Shown one piece after another: positions 8,716-15,710 of a DNA stretch of 15,710 nt (positions are counted from its first letter, which is position 1; each line of letters begins with the position of its first letter). This DNA comes from Echinostoma caproni. Taxonomy: Eukaryota > Platyhelminthes > Trematoda > Plagiorchiida > Echinostomatidae. The notes under the pieces were generated by a model. It was not told where the DNA came from, did no database searches, and saw only the letters and a program-made list of their open reading frames with translations. A program made the position numbers and the translations under genes. The DNA lies in contig UZAN01044177.1 in the NCBI GenBank assembly GCA_900618425.1, positions 2,469 to 18,178 of the forward strand. Direction: 5' to 3'.

Positions 8716-9544
8716 CGGGTCTCTAGAAAATCTATCTGTCAGCACTTCGGAAAGGCCTATTACAGAGCATGCACACTATCACGATCGATCTTTTCTTATT
8801 GCATTCATTCTGTGTTCATTTCAACAGTGAATAGTCCTTGATGTGTTGTTCAGATTAGATGTTGTCTGCTTGACCCGTTCGTGTTTTACTCACCGAATGA
8901 CCCCACTAGAAACGTGACTGATAATTTCAACTTGTCTTTACGATCTGTCTCCCACTGAACAACAGAAACTCGCCTCGTCTCAGTCCAATCAACACGACAT
9001 GGAGCACTCTCCTTTGAGTTCTCATTGCCATGGTCGACTGATTCACCCGTTTATCGATCACTTGCCATTCGCACCTGTATACGGCCCTCCGGTCTGTCAA
9101 GATGCACACACAGGTCCGTACACCCTGTCTGACCTCAGCGGATGACAAATAATCGTGCTCGATTGGCGTGTGACTGAATCGATCTCCAAAACGGTGTATC
9201 GATCCAATCCAATCCAGTTTAGCTCAGTTTGAAAATGCGCCAATGCCCACCTGGCAAACTGTAGATTGCGCTGGTTTGCATGGTTTTACCTTTCGCGATC
9301 TGTGACGAGCCACCCTCGAGCTTCATGCACAATTACTAAATCATTCAGTCACTTTCGCAGCTCGACGAACAGGCACTATGAAAGAGAGTTTGGCTATCGT
9401 CGCTCGGCTCACCACCACGCCTATTCTATCGAGGGCCTATTTCACTAGTCCAACCGAATCCCAGGTCTTAGTTTTTCTGTTTCGCATAACTGAAAAGTGG
9501 GCCTTCGTAACACTGGGAATTAGATCATTGTTATCATTGTTAAT
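8716..9544. other. no gene recognised
   Basis: Short open frames occur on both strands, the longest being a 73-codon basic, Arg/Val-rich minus-strand frame at 9148-8927. None shows a domain, signal peptide or retroelement motif that I recognise. The RTE fragment that starts at 9545 may extend further upstream in an unreadable state. Confidence 0.5.
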
Positions 9545-9871
9545 CAGATGGAGATCTGCAATCGTTCTGCTTCCAATGAAGTGTCGGCATGCATTCAGAT
9601 GGCTCGGTTAGCCTTTGCCAACTTGAGATATCTGTGGCGCCTTCGAGATATATCTGGCTGCCCGTGAAGAGTCGAGTGCATGCGGCAGCAGTTCGGCCAG
9701 TGCTGCTTAACGGTGCAGAGATTTGGTCATCAAAAGGAATAGGATCAAAATAGATTTTCGGTGTTCGAACTCCACTGTCTACACCGCATTGCACTAGTCC
9801 ATTTCGGACCCCGAGATCATAATAACCGGCTTTTAGAGGCGATGTACGATATGGCTGAATGGTGCTCGTAG
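9545..9871 (+). pseudogene. RTE-type reverse transcriptase C-terminal fragment
   Basis: Three frames joined by two frameshifts spell the C-terminal module usual in trematode RTE polyproteins: NEVSACIQMARLAFANLR with YLWRLRDI (9545-9660), then VKSRVHAAAVRPVLLNGAEIW (from 9664), then VFELHCLHRIALVHFGPRDHNN (from about 9758), ending at a stop at 9869. Family members usually read AFANLRHLW..RDI, KGRVY.AAVR.VLLYG.ETW and VF...CLR.IA. The catalytic palm is absent, so this is a short scrap of the thumb and C-terminal region. It lies on the strand opposite to the endonuclease half at 3890-5290, 4.3 kb away, so it is probably a separate insertion. Confidence 0.8.
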
Positions 9872-9961
9872 ATCTCATAATATCCTTTCAAGTTTAGTCC
9901 ATGTGAATTCTCCTTGACTCTACCCCTAACGTTTCAATCTTCATTTTGCTCTTTTGTCCAA

Positions 9962-10048
9962 ATGGGCGGCCTTAAGACAACAACCGGAACCGGCGCACGA
10001 TGGTGCATAGTTAATGGCTGTAAAAACCGAACTGATTTGCGTCGATAA
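9962..10048 (+). CDS. 28-codon frame with a THAP-like CxxxxC start, very weak candidate
   Basis: The frame begins at ATG 9962 and reads through WCIVNGCKNRTDL to a stop at 10046. THAP zinc fingers begin with a similar C-x-x-x-G-C-x-N-R stretch, followed by S-F-H-x-F-P. Here a stop comes before any such sequence and no splice donor clearly saves it. It could be the first exon of a THAP-type protein, the broken start of a transposase-derived gene, a stray piece of the RTE C-terminus just upstream, or chance. Confidence 0.12.
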   Translation: MGGLKTTTGTGARWCIVNGCKNRTDLRR

Positions 10049-10720
10049 CTATTGATTTTTGTGCTGTGTATGGGATTGCAGAACTGTTCCAATATATATG
10101 TCAAATCTGACTATTCCGTGACGTATTTTGAATTGGTTCATTTTTTGATTGCCGTCGTTTGTTAATTCAGTTGATTCGTGGTCTCATATAGACTCGGCGC
10201 GGGATGAACTGCTTCGGACTACTTTTAATGCTTGAAAATCAGCTTATTTTGCATCGTGGGACACAGCAATCTAGCTCTTATGAGGGACTGGGAACTATTA
10301 CTTTTATCGTAGAATATGGGATTCTTGTTGAAAAAAATTGATGATTTGATCCACAAGAGTCAGTTTTATGATAAAAACCATCTCCGACTATCAATTATTT
10401 GCATATCTGATGTGCGACTCCACTTCGGACTGTGTGCACCATATGTGCCAAGGTGTATACGCGGCCCGTTTACAAAATCATCATATTCCTAACCTGCACG
10501 GGGGGGGGGACGGGTCACTAACTGCTTTACAGCCGGTCTTTAAACTGTGACTCACAATCTGACATTCTCAGGGGTTACATGAAATCAAATTTACTCCTGA
10601 GGAAGGGATCTACCAGGCAATGCAGTGTGGGTGTTGTGCAAATCTGGCCGTCATATTGCTTCTCGCTTGACCTTATTTTTGGACAGTACCGAACGTGAAC
10701 TTTTACGTCAGTTGTTTGAC
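10049..10720. other. no gene recognised; contains a G10 run
   Basis: No retroelement motif, tRNA-like head or credible coding frame is visible. A G10 run sits at 10500-10509. The frames here are 60 codons or shorter and do not resemble known proteins. Confidence 0.5.
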
Positions 10721-10897
10721 GCGCGGTGGTGGACAAGTGGTGAAATCACCAACCTGTGACTGGGGAGTCCCGGGTTCAAACCGCTCCATCATCGCCCGCC
10801 TTCCCTATTTCTGTATTCTCCCAGGTAGCCTTTGTATGGCCGCAGCCCCCTTCCCGAAAGTTGATTGTACATTTTTATATTCGATAAATAAAAAAGG
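10721..10897 (+). mobile_element. tRNA-derived SINE, family B, well-kept copy
   Basis: The head has an A box TGGACAAGTGG (10730-10740) and a B box GGTTCAAACC (10773-10782), with gagtcccggg before the B box as in tRNA variable and T arms. The body runs through ttccctatttctgt (10801-10814) and tgtatggccgcagcc, and ends in tatattcgataaataaaaaa. A live copy would be transcribed by RNA polymerase III and moved by an autonomous LINE. The ending resembles the worn copy at 8131-8280. I saw no clear target-site duplication. Confidence 0.75.
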
Positions 10898-11735
10898 GAA
10901 GTGAAAAGACACATCAAGATTCAACTGAAATTGCAGCAATTTATCATCATTCACACACAGCCCTACTTGAGCGTTTATCACACACACACCAGTGAACGCA
11001 TTGGGGCGGACAGAGAAGAACTGTAACCGTGCATGAGTAAGCAAGCCCTGTGGTGACAGACGCCGGTTAACACGCTTTTCAGTTGGGGGCCCTCTAAAAT
11101 CATCTTGGTGAGAATTTAAAAAAATGCAAGAATGCATTTTAAGTCCTGTATTCCTTTTTTATGCCGAGTGATTTGCATGAGGTTAATCAAAATTGCATTC
11201 CACTACAATCTTTCCAGAGCAGACAGTGTATAGTGTTGTGTTTTGGGTTGATCCCTATTCGAGCGTTTAGCCCGTACTAGTACATGGTTTTGAACATGGG
11301 TTTCACTCGTGCATTTCATTTGTGATGGAATTCGCTCTGGTGACTGATGAAGAGCCAGCATAATCAAACCAATATTGTGTTGTCGGTCGTTGACCCTGTG
11401 GCTCCGCGATAATGGTTTCAAATCATAATACTATATGTAACACGTGAGCCAATATCCGCCGCTTACCTCAAATTTTACGGGCAATCATCACACAAACTAC
11501 CAGATGCATCTGCTCATGTCTCTCTCACTCAATCAGTGTAGTTAACAGTCTGCATTATTGTTCTTTGTGTTTGAACGTGATCTGTTTATCGATTGATGTT
11601 GGCTTCAAAGTCACCTCAACGAGAAGAACGCGAGCAAAGAAAGACCGGGAGCCTCTTTATAGTGAAACAATTCCAACTAGCAAACGAGGTTGGTGAACTG
11701 AACGATTGCTACCCGTTCTAATTAGTTAATCTCGC

Positions 11736-11744
11736 TATAAAATA
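11736..11744 (+). promoter_or_regulatory. TATA-box-like sequence, weak
   Basis: TATAAAATA fits the eukaryotic TATA consensus and lies in a locally GC-neutral stretch. No initiator of good quality and no coding region of note follow, and such 9-mers are expected by chance in AT-rich DNA. Confidence 0.12.
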
Positions 11745-12159
11745 CCTTCTGTGATCTCAGTAATCATTGAAAAGTAATTTCCAGATTGCCGGCGTTTCAT
11801 AAGGTACCTGGTCAAACAAAACTAGAATGGCTAGTAATAATTAGTTTGTTCAAACATTTTTAAGCTTGTATTTTGAACGGATTATCTGTTATTCCTATTT
11901 AACTCCGAATTGAGAGTGAATTGTTTCAAACATCCTCCTGTCATTGTGGACCGGGATTTTCGTGAACCAGTCATCATTTGTTCTTGTCAATGAGTGATTG
12001 ATCAATTTTGGTCGCCCACAATCGGTCAGCTTCCCCATGTTTTGTTTTCCCCTCTGTGGTGCAATGATTCACGTCAATTTTTTCCCACAGGAGTCTAAAA
12101 TCTCACACCTCACTTTGACGATTATGAGTAGCCGTTTTGCTCAATCTTCATAACTGATG

Positions 12160-12358
12160 CTATTGTGAGCCTCTGGCTCTCTTGCTCTCTCTGATGACAG
12201 CATACACTCTTGTATCAAACTTACGCAAAGGATTCTTGTGGATACCAATCACTTGGTCTCTCACTGCCCTCCACGCTCTCTGAATGCTGACATGTCCCAT
12301 TCTGCACACACCTATTGCCAGAACTCGGCTGCCCCGTAAACGACTCGCGTCCGCGCCA
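12160..12358 (-). CDS. unassigned open frame with exon-like composition, weak candidate
   Basis: The minus-strand frame is open from upstream of 12462, but its first third crosses a SINE tail and AT-rich sequence. From about 12358 to the stop at 12160 the composition changes and it reads as a basic peptide: SRVLAIGVCRMGHVSIQRAW, then RDQVIGIHKNPLRKFDTRVY. A pyrimidine-rich tract precedes it on the minus strand and could serve a splice acceptor. I recognise no domain and it ends in an ordinary stop (TAG) without a clear donor. It could be a terminal exon, part of an uncharacterised repeat, or chance. Confidence 0.18.
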
Positions 12359-12427
12359 GCACACAAATGGAAGATGCAAGAGAAAAGCTTTATAAATATA
12401 AATATATACATAGATATATCAGCTAGG

Positions 12428-12550
12428 AAGCACTGGACAGCTGTTTCGACCTGGTTACCCAACCCTCAGCAGTGCGAATCCATCGACCCAACCGCGAATC
12501 GAATCGGGGACTTCATGGGCAGAACGCAATCATGCTACCCAGTTCAGTTT
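12428..12550 (-). mobile_element. SINE family A, copy with full tRNA-like head
   Basis: The plus-strand signature aagcactggacagctgttt, then ctcagcagtgcg, marks the tail. On the minus strand a B box CGATTCGATTC (12506-12496) and an A-box region CTGAACTGGGTAGC (about 12546-12533) complete a tRNA-like head. AT-rich sequence (12390-12420) precedes it on the plus strand, which is the tail side. The head sequence differs from that of the copies at 3451 and 14603, so family A may combine one tail with different tRNA-like heads. Confidence 0.7.
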
Positions 12551-12904
12551 TCATTACCACAGTGAAAGTGGCCAACAACGTCCCCTGAATCAGATATTTG
12601 GTCTCCCAGGTACCAACAGTCCGGAATCAAAATAAAATGATCCAGCGGTGTAGACCGCATCCATGATCATTCAGTAATTTAGATAAACCACATCCACGTC
12701 GGTCGAATGGTATGGTTTCCAGCAAAACGCATCACTGTGCACACCATCCCTGATGGATTAGTCATGCAGGGAACAGAACGAGCTCCGGCTCCATTGTTGC
12801 GTACTGGTTAGGAATTTGGCCTTGAATCGGTTTTCTCAAGTGTTCACTAAGTCCGCTCAATGAATTTCGTCTGTTAAAGAGCAAATTAAAAGTGAACTGA
12901 AAAA

Positions 12905-12927
12905 CTAGGAAGTATTGGACAGCTGTT
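12905..12927 (-). repeat. SINE family A tail fragment
   Basis: The 23 bases from ctaggaag onward match 12423-12445 with two differences (both transitions). No tRNA-like head follows; the similarity stops near 12927. The two copies of this 23-mer lie 482 bp apart in the same orientation and so bracket the sequence between them. Confidence 0.6.
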
Positions 12928-12929
12928 CC

Positions 12930-13709
12930 ACAATACGTGTCAAAAGCAATTACATAGACTTCGGGACACACCAGAGACTACCGAGGCAGTTATCATCCGC
13001 TTCTCAAACCTCATCTCTGCACGCAGAGAAAATCATAACCTGAGCCAATCAACTTCCCTGGCCTGTTTCGACTCATCCACTTCCTCCCCCACCCCGTTCT
13101 CCTGTTTGCTACTCTTCAAATGATCTGCATTTGACAGTTGTTAGCTTTTTTGTTATCTTTTTTTTTCTTCACATCATTTTGGTTGTTACCGGTTTGGGAC
13201 GGGAACATTTGTCTACCATCCGTGTTCTAAATTTCACGACTATTCATTCTCTACTGCTTGTTGTCACGGTGAATCGATCAAAAATTCCTGAGGCATACAA
13301 TAGAATGAGGAAAAGTGTCACTCATTGATAGTGGCTTCCTTATGCACACCGCAAGATTCATTTCTTTGATAGTCAGTTGAAATCGCTTGACTCTATGAAT
13401 GCTGATCATATTCACGCACATTGATAATGATGTCATCGGATTTGATGGATACGCGTTTATCCGGATATGAATTGTACAAGACTGACTACTATGCAATGCG
13501 TTCTCTTGTCAAGTTCATTTCTGGCAAAGACTAGTGGAATTTTCAGACGTTACCGGAAATGTAATTTTCGCGACAGAGAATTGATGAAGTGACCATGTTC
13601 GTCAACCGAAATTGGTGTAACGTGACACTCAATCGATGTGTAATTTCTCGACCCCTAAACCCGATTGTAGTGTCGTTCGTCAGAAGCCGCACTTTCTCTG
13701 TAGTTTTTA

Positions 13710-13713
<4 letters not shown>
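12930..13713. other. no gene recognised
   Basis: Several short frames are open on both strands, including one with a hydrophobic start at 13131 (plus) that owes this to a T-rich tract. The minus-strand frame 13720-13543 lies where the C-terminus of the neighbouring Penelope-like element would be expected, but I could not match it to the GIY-YIG part of that family. Confidence 0.45.

Positions 13714-13741
<28 letters not shown>
13714..13741. repeat. (TA)14 microsatellite
   Basis: A perfect TA run that abuts the last readable piece of the Penelope-like coding sequence. Tyr/Ile-alternating frames across it on both strands are artefacts. Confidence 0.95.
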
Positions 13742-14575
13742 GCGCTCCGTTTGCAAGACACTGAATCAGGTTTCGCTTTCTCTTGAAAGGTTTCGAAACT
13801 TTGAAAAGGAATGTACTGACTCAACCACCTGCTTTTTCTTCACACTGAGCGTTGGATAGAACCATCTTCACAGCGTTTAAGGCAAACATGAAGAAATACG
13901 ATCTATTTTCCTCTTCAAGAGTAAGCTTACTTTTTGATTGCACGCAGTTGAATGCTCCCAGTAGTTCATTCAGACTAGTATTCTTATCCATGAAACACAA
14001 TATGTCATCGACATATCTTTTGCATTTTTCGATGGCACCTTTGATGACGTTTTGCCCAAGTATTGACATGAAGAAATCCCCAAACAACGGGACCGTGTGG
14101 AGAGCCCATTGTAACACCGTCCTTCTGACGATAAATAACATCGTTGAGTTTGAAATACACGTTAGATGTGTAAAAATAAATAGCCGCTTTAATTCCTCAG
14201 TTGGGATACCGTCATTGTTATCATTGATTTGTATGTAGTCCACTAATTAAGTAATCCATTGTTTCTTTAATAGAAACATTAGTGAATAACCGAGTTACCT
14301 CGCGGGAACGTATTCTTAATCTTGTCTCAAATAGAATCCGTCAGATTAGACGAGTCTACTGCCTTATGCTTTGCTAATCCACTTCCTATCGGGTTCAATT
14401 TGCTCATGAACCATTTAGCCATAGTCATAGGTAAGGTGAGTTACACAAATCCAATATTGACTTGAGTGGAACACCGTATTTTTGTATTCTCGGTGGTCCA
14501 TATATCCTCAGAATCCTCACTCCAGTTGATCGGAATCGCTCAGATGTGGTCGCATCTATCACGCCTCTTTGGAAA
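13735..14575 (-). pseudogene. Penelope-like element reverse transcriptase, decayed and truncated
   Basis: Read on the minus strand, the RT motifs of Penelope-like elements appear in order across several frames: LRIYGPPRIQKYGVPL (near 14515-14465; family YGLPKIHK..PLRP), LDLCNSP, AKWFMSKLNPIGSGLAKHK (near 14420-14360), VDSSNLTDSI, EVTRLFTNVSIKET (14301-14260; family DV.SLFTNVP), DGVTMGSPHGP (from 14121), RYVDDILCF (catalytic box, 14015-14004) and KRNLIQCLAN (near 13778-13750). Such elements encode a telomerase-related RT and often a GIY-YIG endonuclease; no endonuclease is visible here. Motif A has Glu (codon 14301-14299) where Asp is expected. Stops and at least two frameshifts make it dead. 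Its 5' side is cut near 14575 by a SINE and its 3' side stops at a TA microsatellite. Confidence 0.88.
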
Positions 14576-14602
14576 TGGAAATGTTTGTTATAACCGATAA
14601 AC

Positions 14603-14820
14603 AGCACTGGACAACAGCTGTTTCGTCCTATTTGGAACTCGTTAGCGGTGCGAACTTTTTGTTTCCTTGTCAGGACTCGAACCGTGAACATTTGGGTCAG
14701 GACTACAAACCCTTACCCCTGAACTGCACGGTCGACGGTTATCACCTTGTGCGGATGGCTCAATCAATTTTACGGTAGAAAGCTTGGATTCACCCATTCG
14801 ATTGTTCAGAGGCACCGGGC
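14603..14820 (-). mobile_element. tRNA-derived SINE family A, best-preserved copy
   Basis: On the minus strand the head has an A box TGCAGTTCAGGGG (14728-14716) and a B box GGTTCGAGTCC (14683-14673) that fits the consensus exactly. The body ends in GGACGAAACAGCTGTTGTCC and AGTGCT at 14603. Upstream of the head, unlike a simple SINE, about 90 more bases are shared with the copy at 3451-3668 (ggctcaatcaattt, then caccgggcac on the plus strand) and form the left arm of a hairpin. It lies against the broken 5' side of the Penelope-like element. Confidence 0.82.
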
Positions 14821-14871
14821 ACTTTTGGTGGCCCGGTGCCCCTGAACAATCGAATGGGCTAATCCAAGCTT
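14780..14871. repeat. near-perfect hairpin: 41-bp arms, 10-base loop
   Basis: The left arm 14780-14820 pairs with 14831-14871 at 38 of 41 positions, with loop acttttggtg. Each arm carries an AAGCTT at its outer end and a GGCACCGGGC-type core at its inner end. A decayed version of the same arm pair lies at 3649-3759 in the same place relative to the other SINE copy. Confidence 0.9.
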
Positions 14872-14880
14872 GATACTCTA

Positions 14881-15710
14881 AGCCTGGAATTTTCGTTTGT
14901 CACCAGACTCCAAATTGCTTGCTTATTTCCCTGGACTCTTTAACTTGTATTCACAAAAGTAGATTTTAAATTTGCCAAATATGAATAGGAAGAACTAGTC
15001 AGATTTGACAATTGAGCGTACAAATTCGACTGCAATATACAATCGCTTGATTGCTTGTCTAGGAAAACACAAACTGGTGGTCCTATTGCGATAAATTCGT
15101 ATTCTCTCTATCCACTCACGCATAAACCTGTTTCAACCTCGTAGCTTAACAGGTGGGCGGACCGTTTTTAAAGCAAATTCCAATTTCTCCTGACGAACTA
15201 CCAGTCATCGGTGAAATGTTTGCTTTTTGTGTCTCTCTAAATGAGTCACGTATCTCACACAAACCCCAATCATGCAAGATGCCACTCATGGGTTATCACT
15301 GAGTGTTTAACTACGTGTTGTAAATAGTGGCACGGGTCCATTTTCTTAGTGTCATTGGCATCTTATTCTTCATGAATTCTCCACTTTCACCTTGAAAATA
15401 CCTATAAAATTCCGATCTTTATTTCGTTCAAATGAGCAGCTAAAACGACAACATGAAATTCTGAATATGTTGATTTTTTAAAGTGAAGCAGAACTGAATC
15501 GTTGTTCGAATTCAAATCCTGTTCCAGGCAAATGTTGACTTCTTTTTTTTCGTCTGCTGCGTCTCTATTCGGATTTCAAGTACATTTTTGTTCAACAGTT
15601 CTAGACACACACACACACACAAACTGACACTGTGGTTTATTCATCGATAATGACCGTGTAAATGATCTGTTCATCTTCCCCCTCCACCCTCAAACACAAT
15701 TTTTTTCTGT
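14881..15710. other. no gene recognised; AC microsatellite near the end
   Basis: No open frame of interest, retroelement motif or pol III box stands out. An AC run lies at 15604-15620. The stretch is otherwise AT-rich and without visible structure. Confidence 0.5.

Larger units (their letters stand above)
10905..12420. other. no gene recognised; largest featureless stretch
   Basis: The frames at 11137-10805 and 11421-11203 (both minus) are open but resemble nothing I know; the first runs back over the family B SINE, so part of it is repeat. A TATAAAATA sequence lies at 11736-11744 with no supported gene downstream. A GC-richer minus-strand frame sits at 12358-12160 and is listed separately. 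Nothing else stands out. Confidence 0.5.

Noticed and set aside
8927..9148. 73-codon Arg/Val-rich minus-strand frame
   Set aside because: No domain, no repeat relation and no good start context; the length is ordinary for a chance frame.
10730..10782. Functional tRNA gene at the A and B boxes
   Set aside because: The boxes are good, but the acceptor stem and anticodon arm cannot be folded convincingly and a SINE body with a 3' end shared by another copy follows.
10805..11137. 110-codon minus-strand frame
   Set aside because: Its end runs antisense through the family B SINE and the rest matches no family that I recognise.
13852..14238. 128-codon open frame on the plus strand
   Set aside because: It is the antisense shadow of the Penelope-like RT, whose motifs (DGVTMGSP, YVDDI) are read on the minus strand.
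14673..14728. Functional tRNA gene on the minus strand
   Set aside because: The B box is perfect, but the sequence continues into the family A SINE body and the same arrangement recurs at 3451.
1..15710. CRISPR array, prokaryotic operon or phage-like module
   Set aside because: No regularly spaced repeats and no bacterial gene organisation; the retroelement and SINE content is clearly of animal type.

Overview
This window looks like repeat-rich, non-coding sequence from a flatworm genome, most likely a digenean trematode (liver, lung or intestinal fluke). That is an inference. It rests on the mix of repeats: RTE-type and CR1/jockey-type non-LTR retrotransposons, a Penelope-like element, and several tRNA-derived SINE families, all broken by stops and frameshifts. 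I found no intact host gene. Nearly every long reading frame is a shadow frame or a fragment of a dead retroelement.

Layout. Positions 70-2355 hold a long decayed CR1/jockey-like retrotransposon on the minus strand (endonuclease C-terminus, linker, reverse transcriptase, C-terminal tail). It sits head to head with a second, related but diverged copy on the plus strand (2389-3347, with a short ATACAA tail to 3449). A minus-strand tRNA-derived SINE (family A) and an inverted repeat follow, to 3759. From about 5690 down to 3890 on the minus strand lies the 5' half of an RTE-type element: 5' region, endonuclease and linker, with little or no reverse transcriptase left. Positions 5700-7430 are low-complexity sequence with microsatellites, a G-run containing an N, and one unassigned 120-codon frame. 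The 3' tail of a third CR1-like element lies at 7431-7872 (minus).

From 8131 to 8715 three SINE pieces of three families lie nearly end to end. An RTE C-terminal fragment (plus, 9545-9871) comes next, then a tiny frame with a THAP-like cysteine pattern at 9962, and a well-preserved plus-strand SINE (family B) at 10721-10897. Positions 10905-12420 hold nothing recognisable. More family A SINE pieces lie at 12428 and 12909. A decayed Penelope-like reverse transcriptase occupies 13735-14575 (minus), cut at its 5' side by another family A SINE that ends in a 41-bp near-perfect hairpin (14780-14871). The rest of the window shows nothing clear.

How the parts relate: the SINEs carry internal RNA polymerase III boxes but no coding capacity, and would have depended on the machinery of autonomous elements such as the RTE or CR1-like ones. 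None of the copies here looks able to move. I did not find a convincing new gene system. The points most worth checking are the family A SINE with its attached foldback, the 24-codon peptide repeat upstream of the RTE endonuclease, the Asp-to-Glu change in the Penelope-like RT, and the THAP-like micro-frame.
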